64,000 bases of DNA, taken from contig NZ_SAWY01000040.1 of the NCBI RefSeq assembly GCF_006439335.1, forward strand, positions 87,000 to 150,999, written 5' to 3'. Position 1 is the first letter of the stretch; each line of letters begins with the position of its first letter. Origin of the DNA: Litorilituus lipolyticus (GTDB taxonomy: Bacteria; Pseudomonadota; Gammaproteobacteria; Enterobacterales; Alteromonadaceae). Positions 1 to 8,280 of this stretch are shown here, piece by piece. The notes beneath the pieces are model-generated. The model had not been told where the DNA came from. It saw nothing but the letters and a program-made list of their open reading frames with translations, and ran no database searches. Position numbers and translations under genes: made by a program.

Positions 1-92
1 GCTAATTTCGCTTTAATTAATGCGACAGTTGGCTTTTTACCTTCATTAGCTAATTGATTAGCACAGACTAATATTTCATCGATAATTGTCAT
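1..92 (-). CDS. 5' fragment of a small conserved protein (runs off the left edge)
   Basis: An ATG at 92-90 on the minus strand opens a frame that stays open to the window edge, giving 30 residues that begin MTIIDEILVCANQLANEGKK and continue with PTVALIKAKL. The pattern of a short helix, then 'NEGKKPTVALIKAKL', resembles the N-terminal helix-turn-helix-like part of KfrA_N/DUF-type proteins common in marine gammaproteobacteria. That family guess rests on pattern memory only. The Shine-Dalgarno signal is weak. Divergent from the lipoprotein gene at 338. Confidence 0.5.
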   Translation of the reverse strand, partial: MTIIDEILVCANQLANEGKKPTVALIKAKL

Positions 93-337
93 ATTGCTTA
101 ACTTTATATGAATAATTAACAAATTTAACTACATTTTAGGCAATAATGCTATTTTTGTTTATTGTTACTTAAATTTAAAATGCAAAAAATTATAAATATC
201 AATGGGTTGTGTTTTTGGTTTGCTTTTTGCTAATACCATTATGAGAAATTGAAGTAGTCAGCAAACTGCTTCATTTACAATAAAAACTTATTAAGGTTAG
301 CTTGACTAACAAGATTTAAAGTCATAGGAATTTAAAC

Positions 338-712
338 ATGAAAAAATCATTACTTGCATTATTAATCGCTGCACCTTTAACGCTAACGTTATCTGGTTGT
401 GTTATTTCAGTAAAAGATGGTGAAGTTGACCATAGTTTTATGTCTGCTAGTGAAGACAGAACTTACCAAAACCGTAAAAAAATTGCACAAATCCAATTGG
501 GTGAAAGTATTGCTGATATGCAAGAAAGATTAGGTGTTGCAGATTTTTCAGAAACTTATAAAAATGATGATGATACGGTACGTGTATTATTTTATCGTAC
601 TCAGCGTAAACATAAAGATGGTCTAACGACGAAAGATGAATGTACTTATTTAAAATTTGTTAACGGTGAACTTGTTGAAACTGGTAACGGCGAAACCTTC
701 TCACGCGGTTAA
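338..712 (+). CDS. DUF3192 family lipoprotein
   Basis: A 124-residue lipoprotein. The signal peptide MKKSLLALLIAAPLTLTLSG ends in a lipobox (LSGC, Cys21), so the mature protein should be anchored in a membrane through an acylated Cys. The body carries the DUF3192 signature: Y-x-NR-x-x-I at about 43-50, 'LGES..DMQERLG' and 'DECTYLKFVNGELV' near the C-terminus. The function of the family is unknown. 'taggaatttaaac' precedes the ATG. The gene stands alone and ends in a strong terminator, so it is probably monocistronic. Confidence 0.85.
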   Translation: MKKSLLALLIAAPLTLTLSGCVISVKDGEVDHSFMSASEDRTYQNRKKIAQIQLGESIADMQERLGVADFSETYKNDDDTVRVLFYRTQRKHKDGLTTKDECTYLKFVNGELVETGNGETFSRG

Positions 713-732
713 TTAGCTATCATTTAATGTTA

Positions 733-766
733 AAAAACACCTCGCTTGTCGAGGTGTTTTTGTTTT
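733..766 (+). terminator. Rho-independent terminator of the DUF3192 gene
   Basis: Stem AACACCTCG (736-744), 5-nt loop, CGAGGTGTT (750-758), followed by a T-rich tract. It lies 20 bases after the stop codon. Confidence 0.9.
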
Positions 767-904
767 TGAAGGGAAAGAGTAGAGTTTTATCGCAATATAT
801 TTGACCTATTTTTAACAATACTGTTATTGTTATCTATTGCTATTAAGCAAAACTAACGCATTAAGTTAACATAATATAATCCACCATAAGAGTTGGAGCA
901 TTAA

Positions 905-1543
905 ATGACAGATACCGTAGTAGCACCAGAAAATGTCGATATTAGAGCAACTTACCTGAAAGCTCACGAGCTTAAACTGGCGGCCTCTTTATTATATCAA
1001 GCGTACCATGACGATCCCGTATTTCTAGAAATTTTCAATGGCGACAAAGAAGATTATGAACAAAGGCTTAGAGCAGCAATACGAGAAGAGTTGAATGCTT
1101 TTTGGCAAGCTCAACAGCCTATGGTTGGTTTATATCTTGGCGAAACCATGGTTGGGGTTGCGTGCTTGAATAGCCCTGATGATACGCTATCAAGTGAACG
1201 CTTTTGGCATTGGCGATTGAAGATGCTATTAAATGCGGGATATTTTAGTACCAAGCAAATGATCCAAAAAGAAGAAAGTGTTTTTTCTGCAGTACCATTG
1301 AAGTCTTTTCATTTATTATCTTTTATCGCTGTTCATCCTCTACATCAACAGCATGGCTTCGGTCATTACCTAATGGCGGCGGTTAATACTGTCCTTGAAG
1401 AACACCCAGACAGCGAAGGTGTTGCTGTGTATGCCACTTCAGGTAAATTTAAAACATTCTTTGAAAATGTTGATTATCAATTAGTGAAGGAAGTTTCTGT
1501 GGGCGATGTGAGTGGTTCAGTAATGGTTCATTATCGTAAGTAG
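905..1543 (+). CDS. GNAT family N-acetyltransferase
   Basis: A 212-residue protein with the layout of a GNAT acetyltransferase, which moves an acetyl group from acetyl-CoA to an amine. The N-terminal half has 'AASLLYQAYHDDPVF' and an acidic helical segment. The acetyl-CoA binding core is 'SFIAVHPLHQQHGFGHYLMAAV' at about 140-160, where the usual Q/R-x-x-G-x-G/A loop reads QHGFGH, followed by the late beta strand 'GVAVYATSGKFKTFFENVDYQLV'. The substrate cannot be told. A GGAG ribosome site lies 8 bases before the ATG. It is a single gene facing the subtilase at 1640 across a shared terminator. Confidence 0.75.
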   Translation: MTDTVVAPENVDIRATYLKAHELKLAASLLYQAYHDDPVFLEIFNGDKEDYEQRLRAAIREELNAFWQAQQPMVGLYLGETMVGVACLNSPDDTLSSERFWHWRLKMLLNAGYFSTKQMIQKEESVFSAVPLKSFHLLSFIAVHPLHQQHGFGHYLMAAVNTVLEEHPDSEGVAVYATSGKFKTFFENVDYQLVKEVSVGDVSGSVMVHYRK

Positions 1544-1595
1544 CATTACGGGTAAAGTAATAGTTATTTTAATATTTAAAATATTTTCAGCGATG

Positions 1596-1632
1596 AAGCC
1601 AAAAGCATGTAAATAATGCTTTTGGCTTTTTT
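1596..1632. terminator. Bidirectional terminator between convergent genes
   Basis: Inverted repeat AAGCCAAAAGCAT (1596-1608) and ATGCTTTTGGCTT (1616-1628) followed by Ts on the plus strand. The A-rich 5' side can also serve the minus-strand subtilase gene ending at 1640. Confidence 0.85.
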
Positions 1633-1639
1633 AAAACTA

Positions 1640-4018
1640 TTAAGGGTTATAAACGACATCTAGCGAAAGTCCGCTAACTGCTGAATAACCATAAATACCT
1701 ATATGCCACGTGTCTGCCACTGGACTTGTGAATGAACAAGATTCAGTGTTGCCACTTTTATATGGACGACAGTCGTAGCTAGACTTAGTCGGCTGAGCGC
1801 CGCGCTTGATGTAAAGATCTGCATCACCTGAGCCTCCGCTTATGTTAAAGTCAAGAGTTGACATACCAGCGGGTACTTCAATGGTGTAGTATTTCCAGTC
1901 TCTTCGACTAATACTTATATCCGATACACTTGCGCTACCACCTGTTGCTCCACCTGTAGAACCGCCAGAGTTGTCGGTATAGCTAGCTGTTAATGAAACG
2001 CCTGAAAAGCTTGAGTAAGCAACTAGTTTAACATGGTAAGTACCTGTTTGAGCAGTGGTAATAGGACAACTTTCATTATTACCGCTTTTATAAGGGCGAC
2101 AATCATAATTTGTACTAGTAGGTGCTGAACCGAATTTAACATATAAATCAGCATCACCTGTTCCACCCGACATATCAAAGGTTAAATCTGTAGCATTTGC
2201 AGGAACGTCAAAGGTAAAACTTAACTCTTGGCCACTTGAAGCATTTAAGTTAGTTTTTGCAACGCCATTTTCTAGACTATTACCTGATGTTGGTGGTGGT
2301 GTACCGCCGTCATTACATGAGCTTGCTAAAGCATCAGATGCTGCTTTAGCTTGGACTAAGCCATGGCCTGTCTTGTCATCTCTGCCTGCTGTTTCTAAAT
2401 CAAGTGCGGTTGATTTTAACGCGCTACGAACTTGAGTTGCAGTACAGTTTGGATTATTACTCCAAACCAGCGCTGCAACACCTGCTACATGTGGAGTAGC
2501 CATCGAGGTGCCATTATAGTAGGCATAATCCTGGTTAGCACTTATGCTAAGGTTTACGTTATTGCCAAGCTGAGTTGCTAATTGCTGACCTAAAGTTCTA
2601 TTTACTGAAACTGTTGGTACAGTGACTGCACTTGAAGCATCAACTAAGAAAGGGTTTTGTAATCCAGGGCGGTCGCTATTACTGTATACGATAATGCCTG
2701 ACGCACCTGCATCAGCACAGGCTTTAGCTGGATTAATTTCAGGGTAGTTACTTCCTTTTTGGTTGTCATTACGTTCAGCAAGACAGATGTTTCCAGAAAC
2801 ATTACTACTACAACTATAGCTACTACCTGAAACTGTACAGCTAGATAATATACCTGAAGCATTACCATTAACATTATTGATTGAATAGTTACCACCACTT
2901 TCAACATATCTGCTTTGAGGTACTACATGATCATCAGCATAGGTAGTTGAACCAATAGTTATAGAGCCTAAGCGACCATCGCCTGCTACAGTGGAAAGAA
3001 TTGCTTCCCCTGGGGCTGAAATTTCGACTTGGCTGGTGTATTGAGAAAACTCGGCGTGTTGGCCATTTTGATCTACTGCACCTACAGCCATAACAGTATC
3101 GTAAGAGGCGGGGTAAGACAGGCTTGAGTTACCATCATTACCAGAGGCTGCAATTAAGAGCACGCCAGAGCTTGTTGCCGCTTCTAGAGCATTCTTCTCT
3201 GTATTAGATGAGCCAGAACCACCTAGACTCATGTTAACCACCTTGGCACCATTATTAACACAAGTATCAACCGCATCAGATAAGTCGCCTGAGTAACCCC
3301 AGCCACTTTCATTGAACACTTTAACAATGTGTAGGTTTACGTTTGTACTTGGTAATATCCCTACGACACCTTCACTGTTATTAACGGCAGCAATAGTACC
3401 TGCAACATGAGTTCCGTGTGAGCCACCTGCTTGATACCAATTGCCAGTGCCTGAGTTGTTTGTACCCGTTGCATTGTTGGCATTTAGATCTGGATTTGAT
3501 TGCTGATAGCCTGAGTCAATAATACAAACGGTCATATTTGCCGCATCATTATCTGTTAATAAATCAGATTGTGTATTGCTGATACCCCATGGTTCATTTT
3601 GCGAGAATAAAAAACGCTGATAATCAGGTTCAATTGATTCAACAGAAGGATGCCTACGCATTTTCTCTATTAGTTTTTCAATATCTTTGACGTGTTTTAA
3701 TTGTCCCATTGAAATGACATGACCACCACGTTTTAGAATCTTAACGTGTGATAAGTCTAAACCAACTTTTTTAGCTAAACCTGGCGGTACAAATGGACCA
3801 TGTTTTTTATCTTTAAAGGTAATGATTAAACGATCAGTATAATCATTTCTATTAAGTTTTTGCTGTTCACGCCAATTAGCAAAACTTGCTTGCGCAGAGT
3901 TAGATTGCTTTACCGCTTTTTCAACTTTTTTAAGGTCGGCTGACGTTGCATTACTACTTGCTGAGGCAAGAACTGCCATAGCTAATGCGCTGAGTACATA
4001 GTTATTATGGGTCTTCAT
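1640..4018 (-). CDS. Secreted S8 subtilase with I9 propeptide, PA insert and two PPC domains
   Basis: A 792-residue serine endopeptidase of family S8 (MEROPS), predicted to be exported and cleaved. Order: signal peptide 1 to about 27; I9 propeptide about 60-135 (RLIITFKD...SVESIEPDYQ); catalytic domain about 140-565 with Asp168 (IIDSG), His201 (SHGTHVAG), oxyanion Asn294 (SGND) and Ser505 (GTSMATPH). A PA domain is inserted at about 355-490 between the oxyanion Asn and the catalytic Ser. Two C-terminal PPC (bacterial pre-peptidase) domains follow at about 581-680 and 695-790; each has the 'GDADLY' and 'YDCRPYKSGN.ESC' motifs and they are clearly a duplication. PPC domains are usually removed after secretion. 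A GGAG site precedes the ATG. Divergent from a second PA-containing subtilase. Confidence 0.93.
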   Translation of the reverse strand: MKTHNNYVLSALAMAVLASASSNATSADLKKVEKAVKQSNSAQASFANWREQQKLNRNDYTDRLIITFKDKKHGPFVPPGLAKKVGLDLSHVKILKRGGHVISMGQLKHVKDIEKLIEKMRRHPSVESIEPDYQRFLFSQNEPWGISNTQSDLLTDNDAANMTVCIIDSGYQQSNPDLNANNATGTNNSGTGNWYQAGGSHGTHVAGTIAAVNNSEGVVGILPSTNVNLHIVKVFNESGWGYSGDLSDAVDTCVNNGAKVVNMSLGGSGSSNTEKNALEAATSSGVLLIAASGNDGNSSLSYPASYDTVMAVGAVDQNGQHAEFSQYTSQVEISAPGEAILSTVAGDGRLGSITIGSTTYADDHVVPQSRYVESGGNYSINNVNGNASGILSSCTVSGSSYSCSSNVSGNICLAERNDNQKGSNYPEINPAKACADAGASGIIVYSNSDRPGLQNPFLVDASSAVTVPTVSVNRTLGQQLATQLGNNVNLSISANQDYAYYNGTSMATPHVAGVAALVWSNNPNCTATQVRSALKSTALDLETAGRDDKTGHGLVQAKAASDALASSCNDGGTPPPTSGNSLENGVAKTNLNASSGQELSFTFDVPANATDLTFDMSGGTGDADLYVKFGSAPTSTNYDCRPYKSGNNESCPITTAQTGTYHVKLVAYSSFSGVSLTASYTDNSGGSTGGATGGSASVSDISISRRDWKYYTIEVPAGMSTLDFNISGGSGDADLYIKRGAQPTKSSYDCRPYKSGNTESCSFTSPVADTWHIGIYGYSAVSGLSLDVVYNP

Positions 4019-4403
4019 TTAATGGTGTCTCCATTATGTTTTTATAATATTGATAGCTTTTAGCTACTCTTGTTTGTTTTTAATATTGGCTAAATCAAGT
4101 TCAACCCTATTCATCATGTAATTAATAATGGGTTGCCACTAGCAATAATCAGACGTTTTTTAGTGACTTTACGACCAGAGAATAAAAGAATTTATATATT
4201 TTATGCTGTTCAAGCTCTTGAAAATAATGGCTTTATTTTGTTCTTGTCGTTTTTGTACGAAAACTTGTCGTGTTTTTGCTAGGGGAGATGCTCGTATTCG
4301 GTAGTATCGATAGCACTTGCAGATTGGAAGCGATTAATAAAAAGACGGAATTCAATTTTAGAAATTATAATTATAATAAACATGCCCTAGGGTGGAGAGA
4401 GAT
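4019..4403. promoter_or_regulatory. Divergent promoter region between two subtilase genes
   Basis: About 385 bases of AT-rich sequence between two outward-facing peptidase genes. It must hold both promoters. I see a short palindrome TTTTGTACGAAAA near 4252, but no clear -35/-10 pair or known operator that I would name. Confidence 0.4.
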
Positions 4404-6236
4404 ATGAAAATTTCAAAGTTTGCTAGTTCATTAGTTGCAGTAGCGGTATCAACAGTATTTACAGCACAAGCTGCTGATGATAGATACATCATCCAAGTTG
4501 ATAACAGTAAAAAAGGTGTTGTAAAAGCACTTGCTAAAAAGTTAGGCGGTGAATTAAAGGTAGATGGTAACGGGTTTATCGCTGCTTCATTTAGTGGTAA
4601 AAGCTTGGCTGATGTTAAAGGTTTATTGAATAATCCACATATTAAAGTAGTTGAAGAAGATCAACGTCGTATGCCATCAGCTGTTTATAGTGATGATGCT
4701 GGCAATCCAATGACATCACAGCTTACTCCATATGCTGTTTATCAATCTCAAGCAGATCAAGTTAACTTTAACGCTTCAGCTGGTATGAAAGTATGTGTAA
4801 TTGACTCTGGTTTAGACCGCTCTAACCCTGATTTTGCATGGAACAACATCTCTGGTGATAATGACTCAGGCACAGGTAACTGGGATGAGCACGGTGGCCC
4901 ACATGGTACACACGTTGCCGGTACTATTGGTGCAGCAGACAATAACGTAGGTGTTGTTGGTATGGCGCCTGGTGTTGATATGCACATCATCAAAGTATTT
5001 AATGCTGATGGTTGGGGATATTCTTCAGACTTAGCACATGCTGCTGACAAATGTAGTGCCGCAGGCGCAAACATCATTAGTATGAGTCTTGGTGGCGGCG
5101 GTGCAAATAGCACTGAAGAAAATGCATTTGATGCATTTACTAATAACGGCGGTCTAGTCTTAGCGGCAGCGGGTAACGACGGTAATAGTGTACGTTCATA
5201 CCCTGCTGGTTACTCATCTGTAATGATGATTGGTGCTAATGACGCAAACAATGACATTGCTGATTTCTCTCAGTTCCCTAGCTGTACAGTAACTACAGGT
5301 AAAGGTAGAAACGCAACGACATCAACTGATGAAACTATTTGTGTTGAAGTAACAGCAGGTGGTGTTGATACTTTATCTACTTACCCAGCAGGTATGGCAA
5401 CAAGTGCTTCAATGTCAGCTGACGGCCAAGCTTACGCATCTTCATCGATGGAAAATTCAGGTAGTGTTTCTGGTAGCACATATTACATGGGAACAGCAGA
5501 GACTACTGATTCTGGAGCAAACGGTAATGTTTGTGTAATCGACCGCGGTAACATCTCTTTCCATGATAAAGTTCAAAATTGTGAAAACTCAGGTGGTATT
5601 GGTGCAATTATCATTAATAATGAAGCAGGCATGTTATACGGTACATTAGGTGATACTAACGCAACTTCAATTCCGGCAGTTGGTGCTGCATTTGAAGACC
5701 GTGCTGCGATATTAGCTGCTTCTACTGCTGATATTACTATTGGTACAAGCGATTACGGTTTCATGAGCGGTACATCAATGGCAACTCCTGCTGTATCTGG
5801 TATTGCTGCGTTAGTATGGTCAAACCATAATGGTTGTACTGGTACTGAAATTCGTGACGCATTAAAAGCTACAGCACAAGATTCTGGTTCAGCTGGACAT
5901 GATGTGTACTTCGGTAACGGTATTGTTAAAGCGAAAGCAGCAAGCGATTATTTGACTGCAAATGGTTGTGGCGGTGGTGTAACTCCTCCTCCAACAGGTG
6001 GCGATATTACTTTATCTATCTCAACTTCGACAGCTAAGCGTAAAACTAATGTAACGTTATCATGGGCAGATGCTTCTACAACTAACGTAGATATCTTCCG
6101 AAATGGTTCTTTAGTAGTTACTACTGCTAATGATGGTTCTTATACTGAAAGCTTCAGAAAGTCTGGTTCTTATACTTATAAAGTATGTGACCAAGGAACA
6201 AATAACTGTTCAAATGAACAATCTGTTTCTTTCTAA
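4404..6236 (+). CDS. Secreted S8 subtilase with PA insert and C-terminal Ig/FN3-like domain
   Basis: A 610-residue exported serine peptidase. Signal peptide MKISKFASSLVAVAVSTVFT plus AQA, then a short I9-like propeptide (about 27-90). Catalytic residues are Asp134 (VIDSG), His167 (PHGTHVAG), Asn258 (AGND) and Ser458 (GTSMATPA). A PA domain fills about 335-450 (NVCVIDRGNISF...VQNCENSGGIGAIIINN). A PPP linker leads to a small beta domain (about 533-610) with an FN3/Ig-like look: 'VTLSWADASTTNVDIFRNG' and 'GSYTYKVCDQGTNNC'. The frame is open further upstream to a GTG at 4392, but GGAGAGA at 4394-4400 is placed to serve the ATG at 4404, which also starts a proper signal peptide. Probably a relative of the gene at 1640 but with a different C-terminal module. 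Confidence 0.93.
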   Translation: MKISKFASSLVAVAVSTVFTAQAADDRYIIQVDNSKKGVVKALAKKLGGELKVDGNGFIAASFSGKSLADVKGLLNNPHIKVVEEDQRRMPSAVYSDDAGNPMTSQLTPYAVYQSQADQVNFNASAGMKVCVIDSGLDRSNPDFAWNNISGDNDSGTGNWDEHGGPHGTHVAGTIGAADNNVGVVGMAPGVDMHIIKVFNADGWGYSSDLAHAADKCSAAGANIISMSLGGGGANSTEENAFDAFTNNGGLVLAAAGNDGNSVRSYPAGYSSVMMIGANDANNDIADFSQFPSCTVTTGKGRNATTSTDETICVEVTAGGVDTLSTYPAGMATSASMSADGQAYASSSMENSGSVSGSTYYMGTAETTDSGANGNVCVIDRGNISFHDKVQNCENSGGIGAIIINNEAGMLYGTLGDTNATSIPAVGAAFEDRAAILAASTADITIGTSDYGFMSGTSMATPAVSGIAALVWSNHNGCTGTEIRDALKATAQDSGSAGHDVYFGNGIVKAKAASDYLTANGCGGGVTPPPTGGDITLSISTSTAKRKTNVTLSWADASTTNVDIFRNGSLVVTTANDGSYTESFRKSGSYTYKVCDQGTNNCSNEQSVSF

Positions 6237-6256
6237 GATTAGTAATAATTAATTAC

Positions 6257-6288
6257 ATCCAGCTTGCTTTTAGTAAGCTGGATTTTTT
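6257..6288 (+). terminator. Rho-independent terminator of the second subtilase gene
   Basis: Stem ATCCAGCTT (6257-6265) and AAGCTGGAT (6275-6283) followed by a run of six Ts. Confidence 0.9.
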
Positions 6289-6483
6289 AGTTTAAGTCAC
6301 CCTAGCATAGTGTTTATAGTAATTTTGTATGTTTATTGTTGACATGAGTGGGTGTAAATCGGTAAGTTGAATCCAGTAACTTAAAATTTACTTAATTTTT
6401 ACAATTGTATATTTTCTACGAGAAGATACATGCGTAATAAAAGTGAGATAAGTAAATTGGTATACTTACCATAGGGGAAAAAT

Positions 6484-8181
6484 ATGTTGTTTGAATCTTA
6501 TAAAAGATTTGTAAAACCTTTAGTCATTTTAATAATTATAAGTTTAGCAACAGGAAGTTATATCTCGACAAGGATTAGTGAACAAAAGAATACCACTCAA
6601 TCGTATATTATAAGTGCCAAAGATTTTTCTTTGTTAAAAGAAAGTGTTGGCTCATTGTCACTTACACCGTCTCACGAACTACCCATAATTAACGCTTTGG
6701 CAGTAGAACTAACTGCACAGCAATTATCTTTATTAGAAGAGAAGGTCGCGCTTTATGCTACGCCTAATTATAAAGTTGAGTTAGCTTATGCTAATAATGG
6801 TTGGCGAAAAGGTCAGCGACGCTGGCAACCAAAATCAGCGGTAAATGATTTTATTGATGCAACATCTGCTCATCAAGCTAGAAATTTTGGTGATGCAGTC
6901 ACAATAGGCTTTTTGGATACGGGTTTAGATCAACTATCAGGTTTATCAACAGATTTATACGGTAATGATAAGGCTTGGGGCACTTATGATGCGATTAATA
7001 ATACTCTACATAATTATGATGATGAAGCGAACGGTCATGGTACACATGTAGCGAGTATTGCAGCAAATAGTGATTTTGATATTTATGGAAAGTTATACGG
7101 TGTTGCACCCAATGCCGCTTTAGTTGGTATTAAAGCTTTCGATTATGAAGGTAAAGCAACTTATGCTGATGTAATTCGTGGTATAGAGTGGGCTGTCCAA
7201 GTTAAAGATCAAATCAACTTACGCGTGCTAAATATGTCTTTTAGTGGTCCAGTAAGGTCACTTTACTGGCAAGACCCGTTGAACCAAGCTGTTATGAAAG
7301 CTTGGCAATCTGGTATTGTTGTTGTTGCCTCTTCGGGTAACAAGGGGCCTGAACCTATGACGGTAGGTGTACCAGGTAATGTTCCTTACATTATTACGGT
7401 AGGGGCGATGACCGATTTTTATACAGAATCACAAACTCAAGATGATAAGTTGGCAAGCTTTAGTTCTGCTGGACCTACCCCCTCTGGTTTTGTAAAGCCA
7501 GATATTTTAGCTCCAGGTGGTCATTTGTCTGGTTTAATGTCATTAGATTCAGAAATTGTTACACAACACCCTGAGTTTCATGATGGTGGTCGCTATTTTG
7601 AAATGTCAGGAACATCGCAAGCAGCTGGTGTTGTTTCTGGAGTTGTCGCTTTAATGCTAACAGATAATCCAAGTTTGACTCCTGATGATATTAAATGTCG
7701 ACTCATGGACAGCGCTTATCAAGCGTTAGATACTGATGGAAAACTTGCATACAGTGTATTTCAACAAGGTGCTGGTTTAGTTAATGCAAAAGCAGCAATC
7801 GAAAGTAGTGCGAATGGTTGTGCAAATCAGACCTTAGATATTGCTAAAGATTTAGCTGGTGAAAATCACTATTATGGTCCAGCAAACATAGATGAAAAAG
7901 GCAATTTTTATATTGAAGGTTTAGGTGAGGAATACGTTTGGCAGCATAGTCAAAAGTCTATCGATGGAAGTGGCTTAATATGGAAGAATCACTTTGTATC
8001 TGATGGTCTAATTTGGAAAAACTCTGCAACCACAGATGGACTTATTTGGAAGAATAATTTTGAAACCAATGTGTTAGTTTGGGATGAAAAAGCACTTGTA
8101 GATGGTCTTATATGGAAAAATAGTCTAAAAGCCAATGAAATAGCAACAATTGCTGTTAATCACTGGGTTGAACAAGAATAA
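6484..8181 (+). CDS. S8 subtilase with N-terminal membrane segment and GLIWKN repeat tail
   Basis: A 565-residue S8 serine peptidase. The N-terminus (KRFVKPLVILIIISLATGSY) is a single hydrophobic segment that may be an uncleaved anchor or a signal peptide; no clear propeptide domain follows. Catalytic Asp145 (FLDTG), His185 (GHGTHVAS), Asn286 (SSGNKG) and Ser377 (SGTSQAAG) are all present, so it should be active. The Ser motif is GTSQA rather than GTSMA, which places it apart from the two neighbours. The C-terminal residues 497-551 are five consecutive 11-residue repeats (see the repeat entry). A strong ribosome site (AGGGGAAA) precedes the ATG. It has its own terminator and points the same way as the Reg_prop gene at 8281. 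Confidence 0.9.
   Translation: MLFESYKRFVKPLVILIIISLATGSYISTRISEQKNTTQSYIISAKDFSLLKESVGSLSLTPSHELPIINALAVELTAQQLSLLEEKVALYATPNYKVELAYANNGWRKGQRRWQPKSAVNDFIDATSAHQARNFGDAVTIGFLDTGLDQLSGLSTDLYGNDKAWGTYDAINNTLHNYDDEANGHGTHVASIAANSDFDIYGKLYGVAPNAALVGIKAFDYEGKATYADVIRGIEWAVQVKDQINLRVLNMSFSGPVRSLYWQDPLNQAVMKAWQSGIVVVASSGNKGPEPMTVGVPGNVPYIITVGAMTDFYTESQTQDDKLASFSSAGPTPSGFVKPDILAPGGHLSGLMSLDSEIVTQHPEFHDGGRYFEMSGTSQAAGVVSGVVALMLTDNPSLTPDDIKCRLMDSAYQALDTDGKLAYSVFQQGAGLVNAKAAIESSANGCANQTLDIAKDLAGENHYYGPANIDEKGNFYIEGLGEEYVWQHSQKSIDGSGLIWKNHFVSDGLIWKNSATTDGLIWKNNFETNVLVWDEKALVDGLIWKNSLKANEIATIAVNHWVEQE
7972..8136 (+). repeat. Five 33-bp in-frame repeats encoding an 11-residue GLIWKN motif
   Basis: Residues 497-551 of the subtilase split into GLIWKNHFVSD, GLIWKNSATTD, GLIWKNNFETN, VLVWDEKALVD and GLIWKNSLKAN: five units of exactly 11 residues, four of them starting GLIWKN. 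Codons differ between units (ataTGG, attTGG), so the protein pattern is kept while the DNA has drifted. Upstream 'EYVWQHSQKSI' may be a decayed sixth unit. Confidence 0.95.
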
Positions 8182-8199
8182 TGGTGTAGTTTTATTATA

Positions 8200-8230
8200 A
8201 AAGCCACTGCTTAAAGTAGTGGCTTTTTCA
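8200..8230 (+). terminator. Terminator after the GLIWKN subtilase
   Basis: Stem AAGCCACT (8201-8208) and AGTGGCTT (8218-8225) followed by Ts. Confidence 0.85.
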
Positions 8231-8280
8231 TTTATTATCGTACGCTTTTTATATCCACTTTTCTGTTTTGGTAATCCCTT

